DNA of 64,000 bases from Eubacterium sp. (lineage in GTDB: Bacteria > Bacillota > Clostridia > Lachnospirales > Lachnospiraceae): assembly GCA_024690665.1 (NCBI GenBank), contig JAILOU010000029.1:1-64000 (forward strand). Reading direction: 5' to 3'. This document shows, piece after piece, positions 55,076-62,167 of the stretch. Both the position numbers and the translations under genes were made by a program. The first letter of the stretch is position 1; the number at the start of each line of letters is the position of its first letter. The notes beneath the pieces are model-generated. The model saw only the letters and a program-made list of their open reading frames with translations. It did not search any database and was not told the DNA's origin.

Positions 55076-55672
55076 TCATATTGCCTGAACTTTATATTGA
55101 TGCATCTGTGGCACCACCAACTTATACGGCGTTTCCGAAAGAAGTCCTGCTATCATCTCCTGTTTTAAATCATAGTACTTTGCAGGGTCTCCATCTGCCG
55201 CCTTCCAGTAATCTCCGTGTATATCTGCGACTTCTTCCCAGCTTACATGCTGCTCGTCCTCTTCTTTTAGAACATTCACATGATCACATGGCATACCGCT
55301 AAGAAGACTGTCTTCCAACTTCTTAATAACCATCGACAATTCAGTATCTGCGTCTATCGCATGTTCCGCTCCGAATTCATACACAATCCTGCGAATGCTC
55401 TCCATCCTGGTCGCATCTTCCTTAATCAGAGACGTTACCAGCTGCGCATAGCGTGATTCCACATCCTGAATTCTGCTTTGCAGCCAGCCATGAATATTGT
55501 TGACATCAATTAGATCTTCCAGTGGTCTGCTCTCCGGATTCCCATATTGTTTAACAAGTTTTTTACCCCAGCCATATTCCTCAGCGCATGTTGCCAATCT
55601 GGTCACCAGCGCTTCCTGTAGCTGAATTTTATTGTATAACCAAAAGTGAATCGGTCCTAAAAAACTGCTCAT
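55076..55672 (-). CDS. Unknown His-rich helical protein, hcp regulon
   Basis: A 198-aa soluble protein that I do not recognise. It is predicted mostly helical and has regularly placed His (9, 61, 104, 131, 142, 152, 191) among many Glu and Asp, a pattern compatible with a metal site but not proof of one. The ATG at 55672 follows AAAGGAAG; an in-frame ATG 21 nt upstream is less well placed. A GTTGC-N4-GCAAC operator sits at -41.5 of its predicted promoter, the same geometry as hcp. A role in nitric oxide or iron handling is inferred from that. Confidence 0.6.
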   Translation of the reverse strand: MSSFLGPIHFWLYNKIQLQEALVTRLATCAEEYGWGKKLVKQYGNPESRPLEDLIDVNNIHGWLQSRIQDVESRYAQLVTSLIKEDATRMESIRRIVYEFGAEHAIDADTELSMVIKKLEDSLLSGMPCDHVNVLKEEDEQHVSWEEVADIHGDYWKAADGDPAKYYDLKQEMIAGLLSETPYKLVVPQMHQYKVQAI

Positions 55673-55731
55673 ATTATGACTTCCTTTCTTCATTTTCTAT
55701 TATCACTATAACGAAGAAAGAAGTTCATTTC

Positions 55732-55745
55732 TGTTGCAGTCGCAA
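55732..55745 (-). promoter_or_regulatory. Crp/Fnr-type operator upstream of the 198-aa gene
   Basis: GTTGCAGTCGCAAC is centred at 55738.5. The minus-strand -10 TATAGT is at 55709-55704, placing the operator centre at -41.5, identical to hcp. Confidence 0.75.
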
Positions 55746-55748
55746 CAT

Positions 55749-56345
55749 TTACTTCGGATCTGCCTTAATATTTCCCTGTGCAATATGACGCTTTAGGATG
55801 GAATCGGTAAGTTCGAATAGCACATCAGAACCATCCTTGGTCTGAGACTGCCTATTATAGACCTGCTTCTTGTAGACCTTATGATACTTCCAATCAGCGC
55901 CGTCATTACTGTCGTTTAGCATCAGCGGCTGCAGATTGTCCATGGCTCTTGCGAATCTTGCCTCCGGTGTCTTTCGCTCTTCAAACTCATCGAAGATAGC
56001 CTGAAGCTCCGCCTTTTGATCTTCCGGAAGCAATGAGTAGATGCGTTCCTTAGCCGCCTGCTCTCTTGCTTCTTGCGTAGCCTTTCCCTTTTCATCATAT
56101 GCATAGGTATCGCCCGCGTCGATTTCTACAATATCGTGAATGAGGCACATAATCATAACCTTCGCAATATCGATATCTTCATTCGAGTATTCTTTTAAAA
56201 TGTAGGCCATGATTGCCATATGCCAGGCATGCTCTGCGTCATTCTCATTTCTGCCATGTCCTGACAGATGCGTCTGCCGAAACACATTCTTATCTTTGTC
56301 TATTTCCAAAGCAAATGCCATCTGCTTTTTTAATCGCTCGTCCAT
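55749..56345 (-). CDS. HD-domain nucleotidase-like hydrolase
   Basis: A 198-aa HD-superfamily phosphohydrolase. Metal ligands are in SEHAWHMA-like NDAEHAWHMAIMA, CLIHDIVEIDAGD and a later RAMDNLQPLM Asp. It resembles YfbR/YGK1-type 5'-deoxynucleotidases. It is the last gene of a YitT-Nudix-HD run with gaps of 2 nt. The substrate is not certain. Confidence 0.87.
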   Translation of the reverse strand: MDERLKKQMAFALEIDKDKNVFRQTHLSGHGRNENDAEHAWHMAIMAYILKEYSNEDIDIAKVMIMCLIHDIVEIDAGDTYAYDEKGKATQEAREQAAKERIYSLLPEDQKAELQAIFDEFEERKTPEARFARAMDNLQPLMLNDSNDGADWKYHKVYKKQVYNRQSQTKDGSDVLFELTDSILKRHIAQGNIKADPK

Positions 56346-56347
56346 GT

Positions 56348-56956
56348 CTATACTTCCCGTCTTAATATTTTCCCAAAGGAATTCATAAGCAGCGCCGTAA
56401 ATCCCCAGATTGTATGATATTCATACTGATAAAACAGCGTCTTTTGCTCGACCTGTCTCCACTTGTAATCCTTGCCTCCCACAATTCTGTCAAATGGAAA
56501 ATCCTCCCCGAACTGTGGCTCATACGGCACAATATACTCTTCCGGTTTTGTCTCTAAGAAAAACTGAAGCGGCACGGTAAATACCGACTCCACCTCATCT
56601 GTACTATAGGTTCCTTGATAGTCTTTAATCACCGCCACGTAAGGGTGTATGAGAAGATTGCCGGTTCGAAAGGTATCTGCTTCCCCGATGATTTCAATCT
56701 GCTCCGGCTGAATCAAAAGTTCCTCACAGGTTTCCCGAACTGCTGCCTCTCTGGAAGTTTCCCCTTCCTCAATTGCACCGCCCGGCAGGCACACATCGCC
56801 CGGCTGCGACGGAATCGTGCTGGCACGCACCTCAAAAATCACTTCATGTCCTTCCGGTTTTTCTAACATCGCAATACACACCGCACAGCGAAACCGTTCC
56901 TTGTCGCCGATTTCCTCCGGCGTTCTACCCTGAATAATTCTTTTAATATCTGTCAT
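56348..56956 (-). CDS. Nudix hydrolase, CoA-pyrophosphatase type
   Basis: A 202-aa Nudix protein. The Nudix box is complete (GGAIEEGETSREAAVRETCEEL), and the preceding PSQPGDVCLPGG matches NudL-like CoA/NAD pyrophosphatases. The start at 56956 gives the usual N terminus. It lies between the YitT-GNAT gene and the HD gene with 2-nt gaps, so the three are co-transcribed. Confidence 0.9.
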   Translation of the reverse strand: MTDIKRIIQGRTPEEIGDKERFRCAVCIAMLEKPEGHEVIFEVRASTIPSQPGDVCLPGGAIEEGETSREAAVRETCEELLIQPEQIEIIGEADTFRTGNLLIHPYVAVIKDYQGTYSTDEVESVFTVPLQFFLETKPEEYIVPYEPQFGEDFPFDRIVGGKDYKWRQVEQKTLFYQYEYHTIWGFTALLMNSFGKILRREV

Positions 56957-56958
56957 CC

Positions 56959-58113
56959 CTACACCTCGTGTTCCTCTAGCCACTTCTTGGCATACGAACA
57001 GGTTGCCGTAACGGTTCCCTTATTGTCCTTAATCTGGCTTACCGCCATCGAAACCAGTTTTCCGGCTACGCCCTGTCCCCGCAGCGATTCATCTACAAAT
57101 GTATGATTGATGCAATACACATGGTTTGGCATCTCCGGAAATGTCACCTCGGCAATCAACTTGCCACCCTCATCCTTACGGTAGATTCTGGTGCTTTCCT
57201 TAACATACAACTCATCATCTGTCATCTGCTCTTCATTTTCAAATTGTCCTACCCGCTTCATAACCTGTTTCTCCTTTGCCCTGCTCTTCACATGATTTCC
57301 AATAATCTCTGATACTTCGCTGACCGTTACAAATGTAGAAGCCTCCACCGAATCAATGACATTCTTAAGCTGTGGCACCTCAAACTGCGTCAGCACACAA
57401 TAAAGAATGGTCTTAGAACCGCTTACCAGTCCTTCGCCTTGCAGGATGGTAACCGTTCGTCCCAAATACTTATAGATATTCTCTGCAACTTCCGTCGGTG
57501 CATCCGTAATAATCATTGCCGACTTCGCCTGTCCGATTCCGCCTTCCACAAGATCTAAAATCTTCGAGGTAATAAAGTAGGTAAGAAGCGAATACATCGC
57601 GCGGTCAAGTCCAAATAAAATTCCTGCCACACCGTAGATGATTAGATTGAAGATCAAAACCGTTCTTCCAACCGGGAAGTCCTTGGCTCTGTTTAATAAA
57701 ATCGCAACCGTCTCTGTGCCGTCTAAGCATCCGCCGTATCGGATGACGAGTCCTACTCCAAATCCCAGGATGACACCACCAAAGCACACCGCCAGCAGGT
57801 ATTCATCCGTCAGTCCTTTCAGCGGCTCAAATGCCGCCAGTGCAATCGAGAAGATTACCATCGAATACGCTGCTTTAATCACGAACAGATATCCCATCTT
57901 CTTCCATCCGATAATCAAAAACGGAATATTAAGTACAATCGTTAGCACACCCAGTGGAATCTTACTGATGGTACTGATGATAATACCGACACCGATAACA
58001 CCGCCGTCTAAAATCGTACACGGCACTAAGAATTCTTCAATGGCAAATGCCGCAATGATAGCACCTGCCGCCAATATTAAAAAGTCTATCAACAAACGCA
58101 ATTTCTTATCCAT
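56959..58113 (-). CDS. YitT-family membrane protein fused to GNAT domain
   Basis: A 384-aa protein. Residues 1-195 hold the YitT (DUF161) membrane domain with five or six helices, and 200-275 the DUF2179 cytoplasmic domain (VTILQGEGLVSGSKTILYCV). Residues about 300-384 match the small YjdJ-type GNAT fold (HTFVDESLRGQGVAGKLV with the acetyl-CoA loop, and CSYAKKWLEEH). The GNAT extension is not part of usual YitT proteins (about 290 aa). There is no frameshift or overlap to suggest an artefact. Transport substrate and acetyl acceptor are unknown. Confidence 0.87.
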   Translation of the reverse strand: MDKKLRLLIDFLILAAGAIIAAFAIEEFLVPCTILDGGVIGVGIIISTISKIPLGVLTIVLNIPFLIIGWKKMGYLFVIKAAYSMVIFSIALAAFEPLKGLTDEYLLAVCFGGVILGFGVGLVIRYGGCLDGTETVAILLNRAKDFPVGRTVLIFNLIIYGVAGILFGLDRAMYSLLTYFITSKILDLVEGGIGQAKSAMIITDAPTEVAENIYKYLGRTVTILQGEGLVSGSKTILYCVLTQFEVPQLKNVIDSVEASTFVTVSEVSEIIGNHVKSRAKEKQVMKRVGQFENEEQMTDDELYVKESTRIYRKDEGGKLIAEVTFPEMPNHVYCINHTFVDESLRGQGVAGKLVSMAVSQIKDNKGTVTATCSYAKKWLEEHEV

Positions 58114-58142
58114 ATGAAAATTATAACATATCCTTTAATTTT

Positions 58143-58174
58143 AAAAAAAGACTGCCTGAATCCAGACAGTCTTT
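58143..58174 (-). terminator. Terminator of the L,D-transpeptidase gene
   Basis: AAAGACTGCCTG (58147-58158) pairs with CAGACAGTCTTT (58163-58174), with a run of Ts on the minus strand at 58149-58143. Confidence 0.88.
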
Positions 58175-58181
58175 CCTACTC

Positions 58182-58220
58182 GTCAAGACTCGCTCGGAGC
58201 TTGTACTCCGACTGAGTTAA
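58182..58220. repeat. Structured intergenic repeat, short copy
   Basis: GTCAAGACTCGCTCG (58182-58196) matches 13-27, and TCGGAGCTTGTAC (58194-58206) onward matches 115-141 with one substitution. The two blocks are joined at a shared TCG, so about 90 nt present in the long copy are missing. The TAA stop of the L,D-transpeptidase lies in the repeat, as the response regulator stop does in the long copy. Confidence 0.8.
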
Positions 58221-59500
58221 TATATTAATACCGGCATACCTGCATATGCTACGTCAAATAATTTTGCTGCAAATGAAGCCGGCAGATTGATACATCCATG
58301 AGAACCATTGGTCTTATAGATATTACCGCCAAAAGAACTTCTCCAGCTTGCATCATGGAATCCGACTCCGGTCCATGTGATTCGCATCCAGTAATTTACC
58401 TCAGTTTCATAGTCTTCTCCGACCAGCACCTTATCCGTCTTGCGCTCAAGCAGATAGTAGGCACCTGTTGGCGTATCATGTTCTCCGGCTTCTCCGGATA
58501 CACAATCTGATTCCATAACCATCTCGCCATCTACATAGATCCATACATGCTGCTGGCTGATGGATACTTCTGCATAAGTATTACCAATCTCTCCGCCTTG
58601 TCCGGCCATCTGTGGTTCACGATTGGTTACGGTTTCCTTGTTGCTAATCGCCTCTTCAAGGTACGCAATCTCGGTTGTCTCATCAACCTTGGTACCCCAG
58701 TATCCACCGGACAGTTCGATGGTATCGCCACCGGTTGTCGTAAAGGATACTGCATCTCCAATGGTGTTATAAGTATCATCTAAATTATCCACAGATTCTT
58801 CTAAGAAAGAAGTATCCACCTTGACTTTCGCCTTCTTGGTAATCTTGATACTGTCTTCCGGAATCGTGATTTCGAAACCATTTTCATAAGTTGCAGACCA
58901 GCTAAGATACTCTTCCTTTTCCGCAACTGCTTCTTCCATATCAGTCTGGGTAACGGTCGGCTGTTCGTAATATTTGGTTACATCTATTCCGGTAGCATCA
59001 TCGGTCACAGCTTCTAATAATGCCTCTTTATCGATAACGGTTCCGTACACTTCTGCCGTAATATTATCATCCGAATCAATGGTAGCATTCTCGCTCTCAG
59101 TAGCCGTCTCATTCCATTCATCAATATAATCTTCAAGTTTATCGGTATCCACCGTAGCTTCCACCGTTACTTCGTATTCTTTGTGGAACAGACTTGAAAA
59201 TAATCTAGATTCTGTATCAAGTCCTGAAGTATCAATGCTGTAAGTTACGCACGCCTGCTCCATCTCCGGATCATTAAACACATATCCATTCTCATAGAAC
59301 TGTTCTGTTAAAGCTGTCTCAACATCCGAATCGCCCGAATAACTAATCTGTTGTCCATTTACCGTGATGTGTGCATTCATATAAGCAAATGCTGCTGCCG
59401 CAATTGCCGCTGCCACAACGATAATCACAACAATTAATATGATTTTTTTCTTATTTACCTTTTTTTCCTCTGTAGGTTGAGGTTCTGTCTGTAAGCTCAT
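58217..59500 (-). CDS. L,D-transpeptidase (YkuD) membrane protein
   Basis: A 427-aa cell-wall enzyme. A short cytoplasmic N terminus and one membrane anchor (about 19-41) precede two peptidoglycan-binding-like regions (50-300) and the C-terminal YkuD domain. The catalytic site is SHGCINLP with Cys403 and His401, and GVGFHDASW carries the other conserved His. It should make 3-3 cross-links or attach proteins to peptidoglycan outside the cell. It is monocistronic with its own terminator. The 160 nt upstream show nothing recognisable. Confidence 0.93.
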   Translation of the reverse strand: MSLQTEPQPTEEKKVNKKKIILIVVIIVVAAAIAAAAFAYMNAHITVNGQQISYSGDSDVETALTEQFYENGYVFNDPEMEQACVTYSIDTSGLDTESRLFSSLFHKEYEVTVEATVDTDKLEDYIDEWNETATESENATIDSDDNITAEVYGTVIDKEALLEAVTDDATGIDVTKYYEQPTVTQTDMEEAVAEKEEYLSWSATYENGFEITIPEDSIKITKKAKVKVDTSFLEESVDNLDDTYNTIGDAVSFTTTGGDTIELSGGYWGTKVDETTEIAYLEEAISNKETVTNREPQMAGQGGEIGNTYAEVSISQQHVWIYVDGEMVMESDCVSGEAGEHDTPTGAYYLLERKTDKVLVGEDYETEVNYWMRITWTGVGFHDASWRSSFGGNIYKTNGSHGCINLPASFAAKLFDVAYAGMPVLIY

Positions 59501-59660
59501 CGATTATCTCCTATTCCATCGCTTTCTTATGACACTAATCCCTTTTCAAAACCTCGTAACTATGTTCTCACTCTCACTATCTATACTCTTCCCATCGTAT
59601 GAAATCTTGTTCATTGTACGACCATCTCTTGGTACTTGTCAACTAACGATTTGCTAATTT

Positions 59661-60584
59661 CTAATTAACTCTTGCATTTTTTCCATCTGCGTCCACGACT
59701 TTTCCATGGCGCTCATCCGTCAGCTCTTCCACGTAAAAAGGTGCCACCTGGTCATACTCTACAATCTCTCCATCCTTGAACTCACAATCCACAAGTTCAA
59801 GCACTGTTTTTCCATCACTTATTAGGCTTATCGGACAATCCTTCTGCGCTTTTTGATTGACCGCATCCACAATTCCAATATTGGCCAGGCGATCACAGAT
59901 CTTATTGTACGGATTTTGATAACGTCCATCGGCATCTTGCTTATCACCATGGGCAAATGGAATATACTGTCGCTCGCCCTGTCTGTACGGTCTTGGAATA
60001 CACTCTAGGCGATGCGATTTGCCTAGTTCATATAATTCCTGCACCAGTTCTAAGTTCTTTACATCCTTCCAGCCTTTTTGCTCCCACTTCTCATAACGCG
60101 GCTGATCCGGAAAGTCATGTGCGAAACCGGCATACACATATGTACTGTCGGTTATAAAGTAAACCTTGGCTCCATCTTTCACTTTTTTGATACCCTCGAT
60201 AGCGCCACGAAGTTCGGCCTGGTTGTTCGTCATATTCTGTCCATAACCATATCCTTCTTCTATAATCTGATGATTTTGATCAACGACCACATATCCATAG
60301 CCGCCATAACCCGGATTGCCTCCTCGCGCACCGCCATCGGAATGCACTTCATAGTATTCCTCTGTAATATCGGGTGCAAATGGCCGATTGATTACCTGTC
60401 CTGCCACTTTTTCTTTCACAGGAGCCGCATCCGCTTTTAAATATTCCTCCGCTTCTGCTCTGGTCGCAAATCCCTTGTACTGCGCCCCCTTAAATCCCTG
60501 CACCTGCACCTTGGCCTCATCCCAATTCGTATAGATTCCGGGTTTTACCCCTTTGCGAATCGCGTAAAAGTTCTTCTTTGCCAT
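59661..60584 (-). CDS. rnhA: Ribonuclease H with viroplasmin domain
   Basis: A 307-aa type I RNase H. An N-terminal viroplasmin-like hybrid-binding domain (3-50) is followed by the catalytic domain with Asp83 (HSDGGARGGNPG), Glu124 (NNQAELRGAIEG) and Asp146 (ITDSTYV). The C-terminal 90 residues extend beyond the core and are of unknown role. It removes RNA in RNA-DNA hybrids. Its neighbours are unrelated. Confidence 0.92.
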   Translation of the reverse strand: MAKKNFYAIRKGVKPGIYTNWDEAKVQVQGFKGAQYKGFATRAEAEEYLKADAAPVKEKVAGQVINRPFAPDITEEYYEVHSDGGARGGNPGYGGYGYVVVDQNHQIIEEGYGYGQNMTNNQAELRGAIEGIKKVKDGAKVYFITDSTYVYAGFAHDFPDQPRYEKWEQKGWKDVKNLELVQELYELGKSHRLECIPRPYRQGERQYIPFAHGDKQDADGRYQNPYNKICDRLANIGIVDAVNQKAQKDCPISLISDGKTVLELVDCEFKDGEIVEYDQVAPFYVEELTDERHGKVVDADGKNARVN

Positions 60585-60625
60585 CTAATCTACTCCTTTT
60601 TTCGTCTTTTACCATTGTACATGCA

Positions 60626-60880
60626 AATATAGGCGGTCTGCAAGATTTCTCTTACAGACCGCCTGAAATTCTCCTAAACATATACTATTAGATGCTGTAG
60701 AACATTCTCAGCCGAGCGAACTCCCCCCTCGGCTAAGAATATTTATGGTTTATTACCTGCACTTACAGCATTCAATGTGACAAAAATCATCTCCCATAAC
60801 GATTGCCACATCTTATAATTCACTCCGATATTGATTGTAAAGGCGTTAGGGGTAAAAGTATAGTACCCCTATGGCTACTC
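60626..60880. other. Intergenic region with three hairpins
   Basis: About 310 nt separate rnhA and the LURP-one-like gene. Three inverted repeats are seen: AGGCGGTCTG/CAGACCGCCT (60631-60664), ATTCTCAGCCGAG/CTCGGCTAAGAAT (60704-60740, one mismatch) and TAGGGGTA/TACCCCTA (60847-60871). None has a clear T-run on the minus strand. They could be terminators, an RNA leader or repeat remnants. I see no ORF worth calling. Confidence 0.5.
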
Positions 60881-60895
60881 CCCCTGTTTTTTGCT

Positions 60896-61816
60896 TTAAT
60901 CAAAGCCCAAATTATTCCCATCGGAGTCTGCTACATTGTCACAGATAATGGCAAGTGCCGCCATGATATCCTGGTAGTTTTCATCTAAGACCTGCACTCT
61001 GTAGCAGTCTGACCAGATCTGCCATGCCGTATCAATATGTCCTATAACGTTTGCCCCTACCTGAATATCAAAATCAAATCCAAGAAGATCACCGAGAATC
61101 TTTAATTCTTTTCCCTGAATTGTTCCAACAAGTTCCGGCCGCATCAGCTTAATCTTTCTCTTAATGTGACCTACCTTTTCATCCCCACGCATAATGGTGT
61201 ATTCCGGTAAGATGGCAACCAGTTTTTTCTTAAGTTTCAAAACCTCCTGACCATCTCTTTGAATGGAAAAGTTCAATCTTGGAAGATCCCCGTCAATGTG
61301 ATAGACGGTATCCTCATTCTCATCAAAGATATCAAACTTTGGTTTGATTGCAATTGCCTTTTGCTTCATATAGAAGGCTCTAATCTCACCGGACTGGGTA
61401 TTTACAGACGCCTTCTTTGTGCTTTGTTCTACCACTTCACCTTTCTCAAGTCGTCCCACGATATCCGCCAGTTCATCTACCGCATGATCGGCCTTTGAAG
61501 TATCTGCACTTTTGCGTCCGATAAATAAATCCATTCCCAGATTAAGTGCTGTTTCCACACCGCTTTCTCCTGCAGCGCCTAATTTCCCCATGATGACATT
61601 CTTGCCGTTAATCCGAACAAAAAGATCAAACTTTTCCGTTACGTTATAATACATCACAGATTGGGTTCCGTTAATGTCTCCCATCTCCGGCTCTACTCCA
61701 AAGGTAACTTCTACCTTTTGTAATTGTGCAAGTAGATCTTCATTGGTAAAATTCTGCTTGTTCGGAACCTTGGCATATCCGATTCCGTTTCCTTTCGAGT
61801 TGTCAAAAATCCCCAT
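60896..61816 (-). CDS. LURP-one-related domain protein
   Basis: A 306-aa soluble protein. The N-terminal 140 residues match nothing I recognise. From about residue 145 (IRAFYMKQKAIAIKPKFDIFDENEDTVYHIDG) it has the tubby-like LURP-one-related fold, with a LVGTIQGKELKILGDLLG segment and a hydrophobic C-terminal helix typical of the fold. The family may bind membrane lipids, but bacterial roles are unknown. The start at 61816 follows AAGGGAG. It is the third gene of the run starting with the LuxR regulator. Confidence 0.7.
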   Translation of the reverse strand: MGIFDNSKGNGIGYAKVPNKQNFTNEDLLAQLQKVEVTFGVEPEMGDINGTQSVMYYNVTEKFDLFVRINGKNVIMGKLGAAGESGVETALNLGMDLFIGRKSADTSKADHAVDELADIVGRLEKGEVVEQSTKKASVNTQSGEIRAFYMKQKAIAIKPKFDIFDENEDTVYHIDGDLPRLNFSIQRDGQEVLKLKKKLVAILPEYTIMRGDEKVGHIKRKIKLMRPELVGTIQGKELKILGDLLGFDFDIQVGANVIGHIDTAWQIWSDCYRVQVLDENYQDIMAALAIICDNVADSDGNNLGFD

Positions 61817-61875
61817 TTTTTTATCTCCCTTCATTTCGTAGTTTCATCCTATCATGTTTTTTCTCTTATGTCGTA

Positions 61876-62142
61876 TTATTCCCCAAATGTTCTGTTTTTT
61901 TCGCCTTCTGCAATGAACTCGGCATAATCCTCCACAAATTGTCCGAGACGAAATCCCGCAGCTAATTTTTCATCTCCGCTTTCTTTTGACACAAGTTCTA
62001 AGAGCTGCTCATCATCGCTCACTCCCTCATCTACCAGTTTTGCGATAAATGCATCCTCCGGCGAGACCTGTTTTTCCATTTTCCCAAGCCTTAGCCACAA
62101 CTCCTGTGTTTTTTCTAACTTAACGCCCTTTTTCCATTTCAT
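61876..62142 (-). CDS. Small unknown protein, 88 aa
   Basis: A soluble, acidic, probably helical 88-aa protein lying 25 nt downstream of the LuxR regulator gene and about 60 nt before the LURP-one-like gene, on the same strand. AGGGAG and GGATGAAGG lie upstream of the start. I recognise no motif. Its position suggests it belongs to the regulator's transcription unit. Confidence 0.6.
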   Translation of the reverse strand: MKWKKGVKLEKTQELWLRLGKMEKQVSPEDAFIAKLVDEGVSDDEQLLELVSKESGDEKLAAGFRLGQFVEDYAEFIAEGEKNRTFGE

Positions 62143-62167
62143 CCTTCATCCACTCCCTTACATGGTG

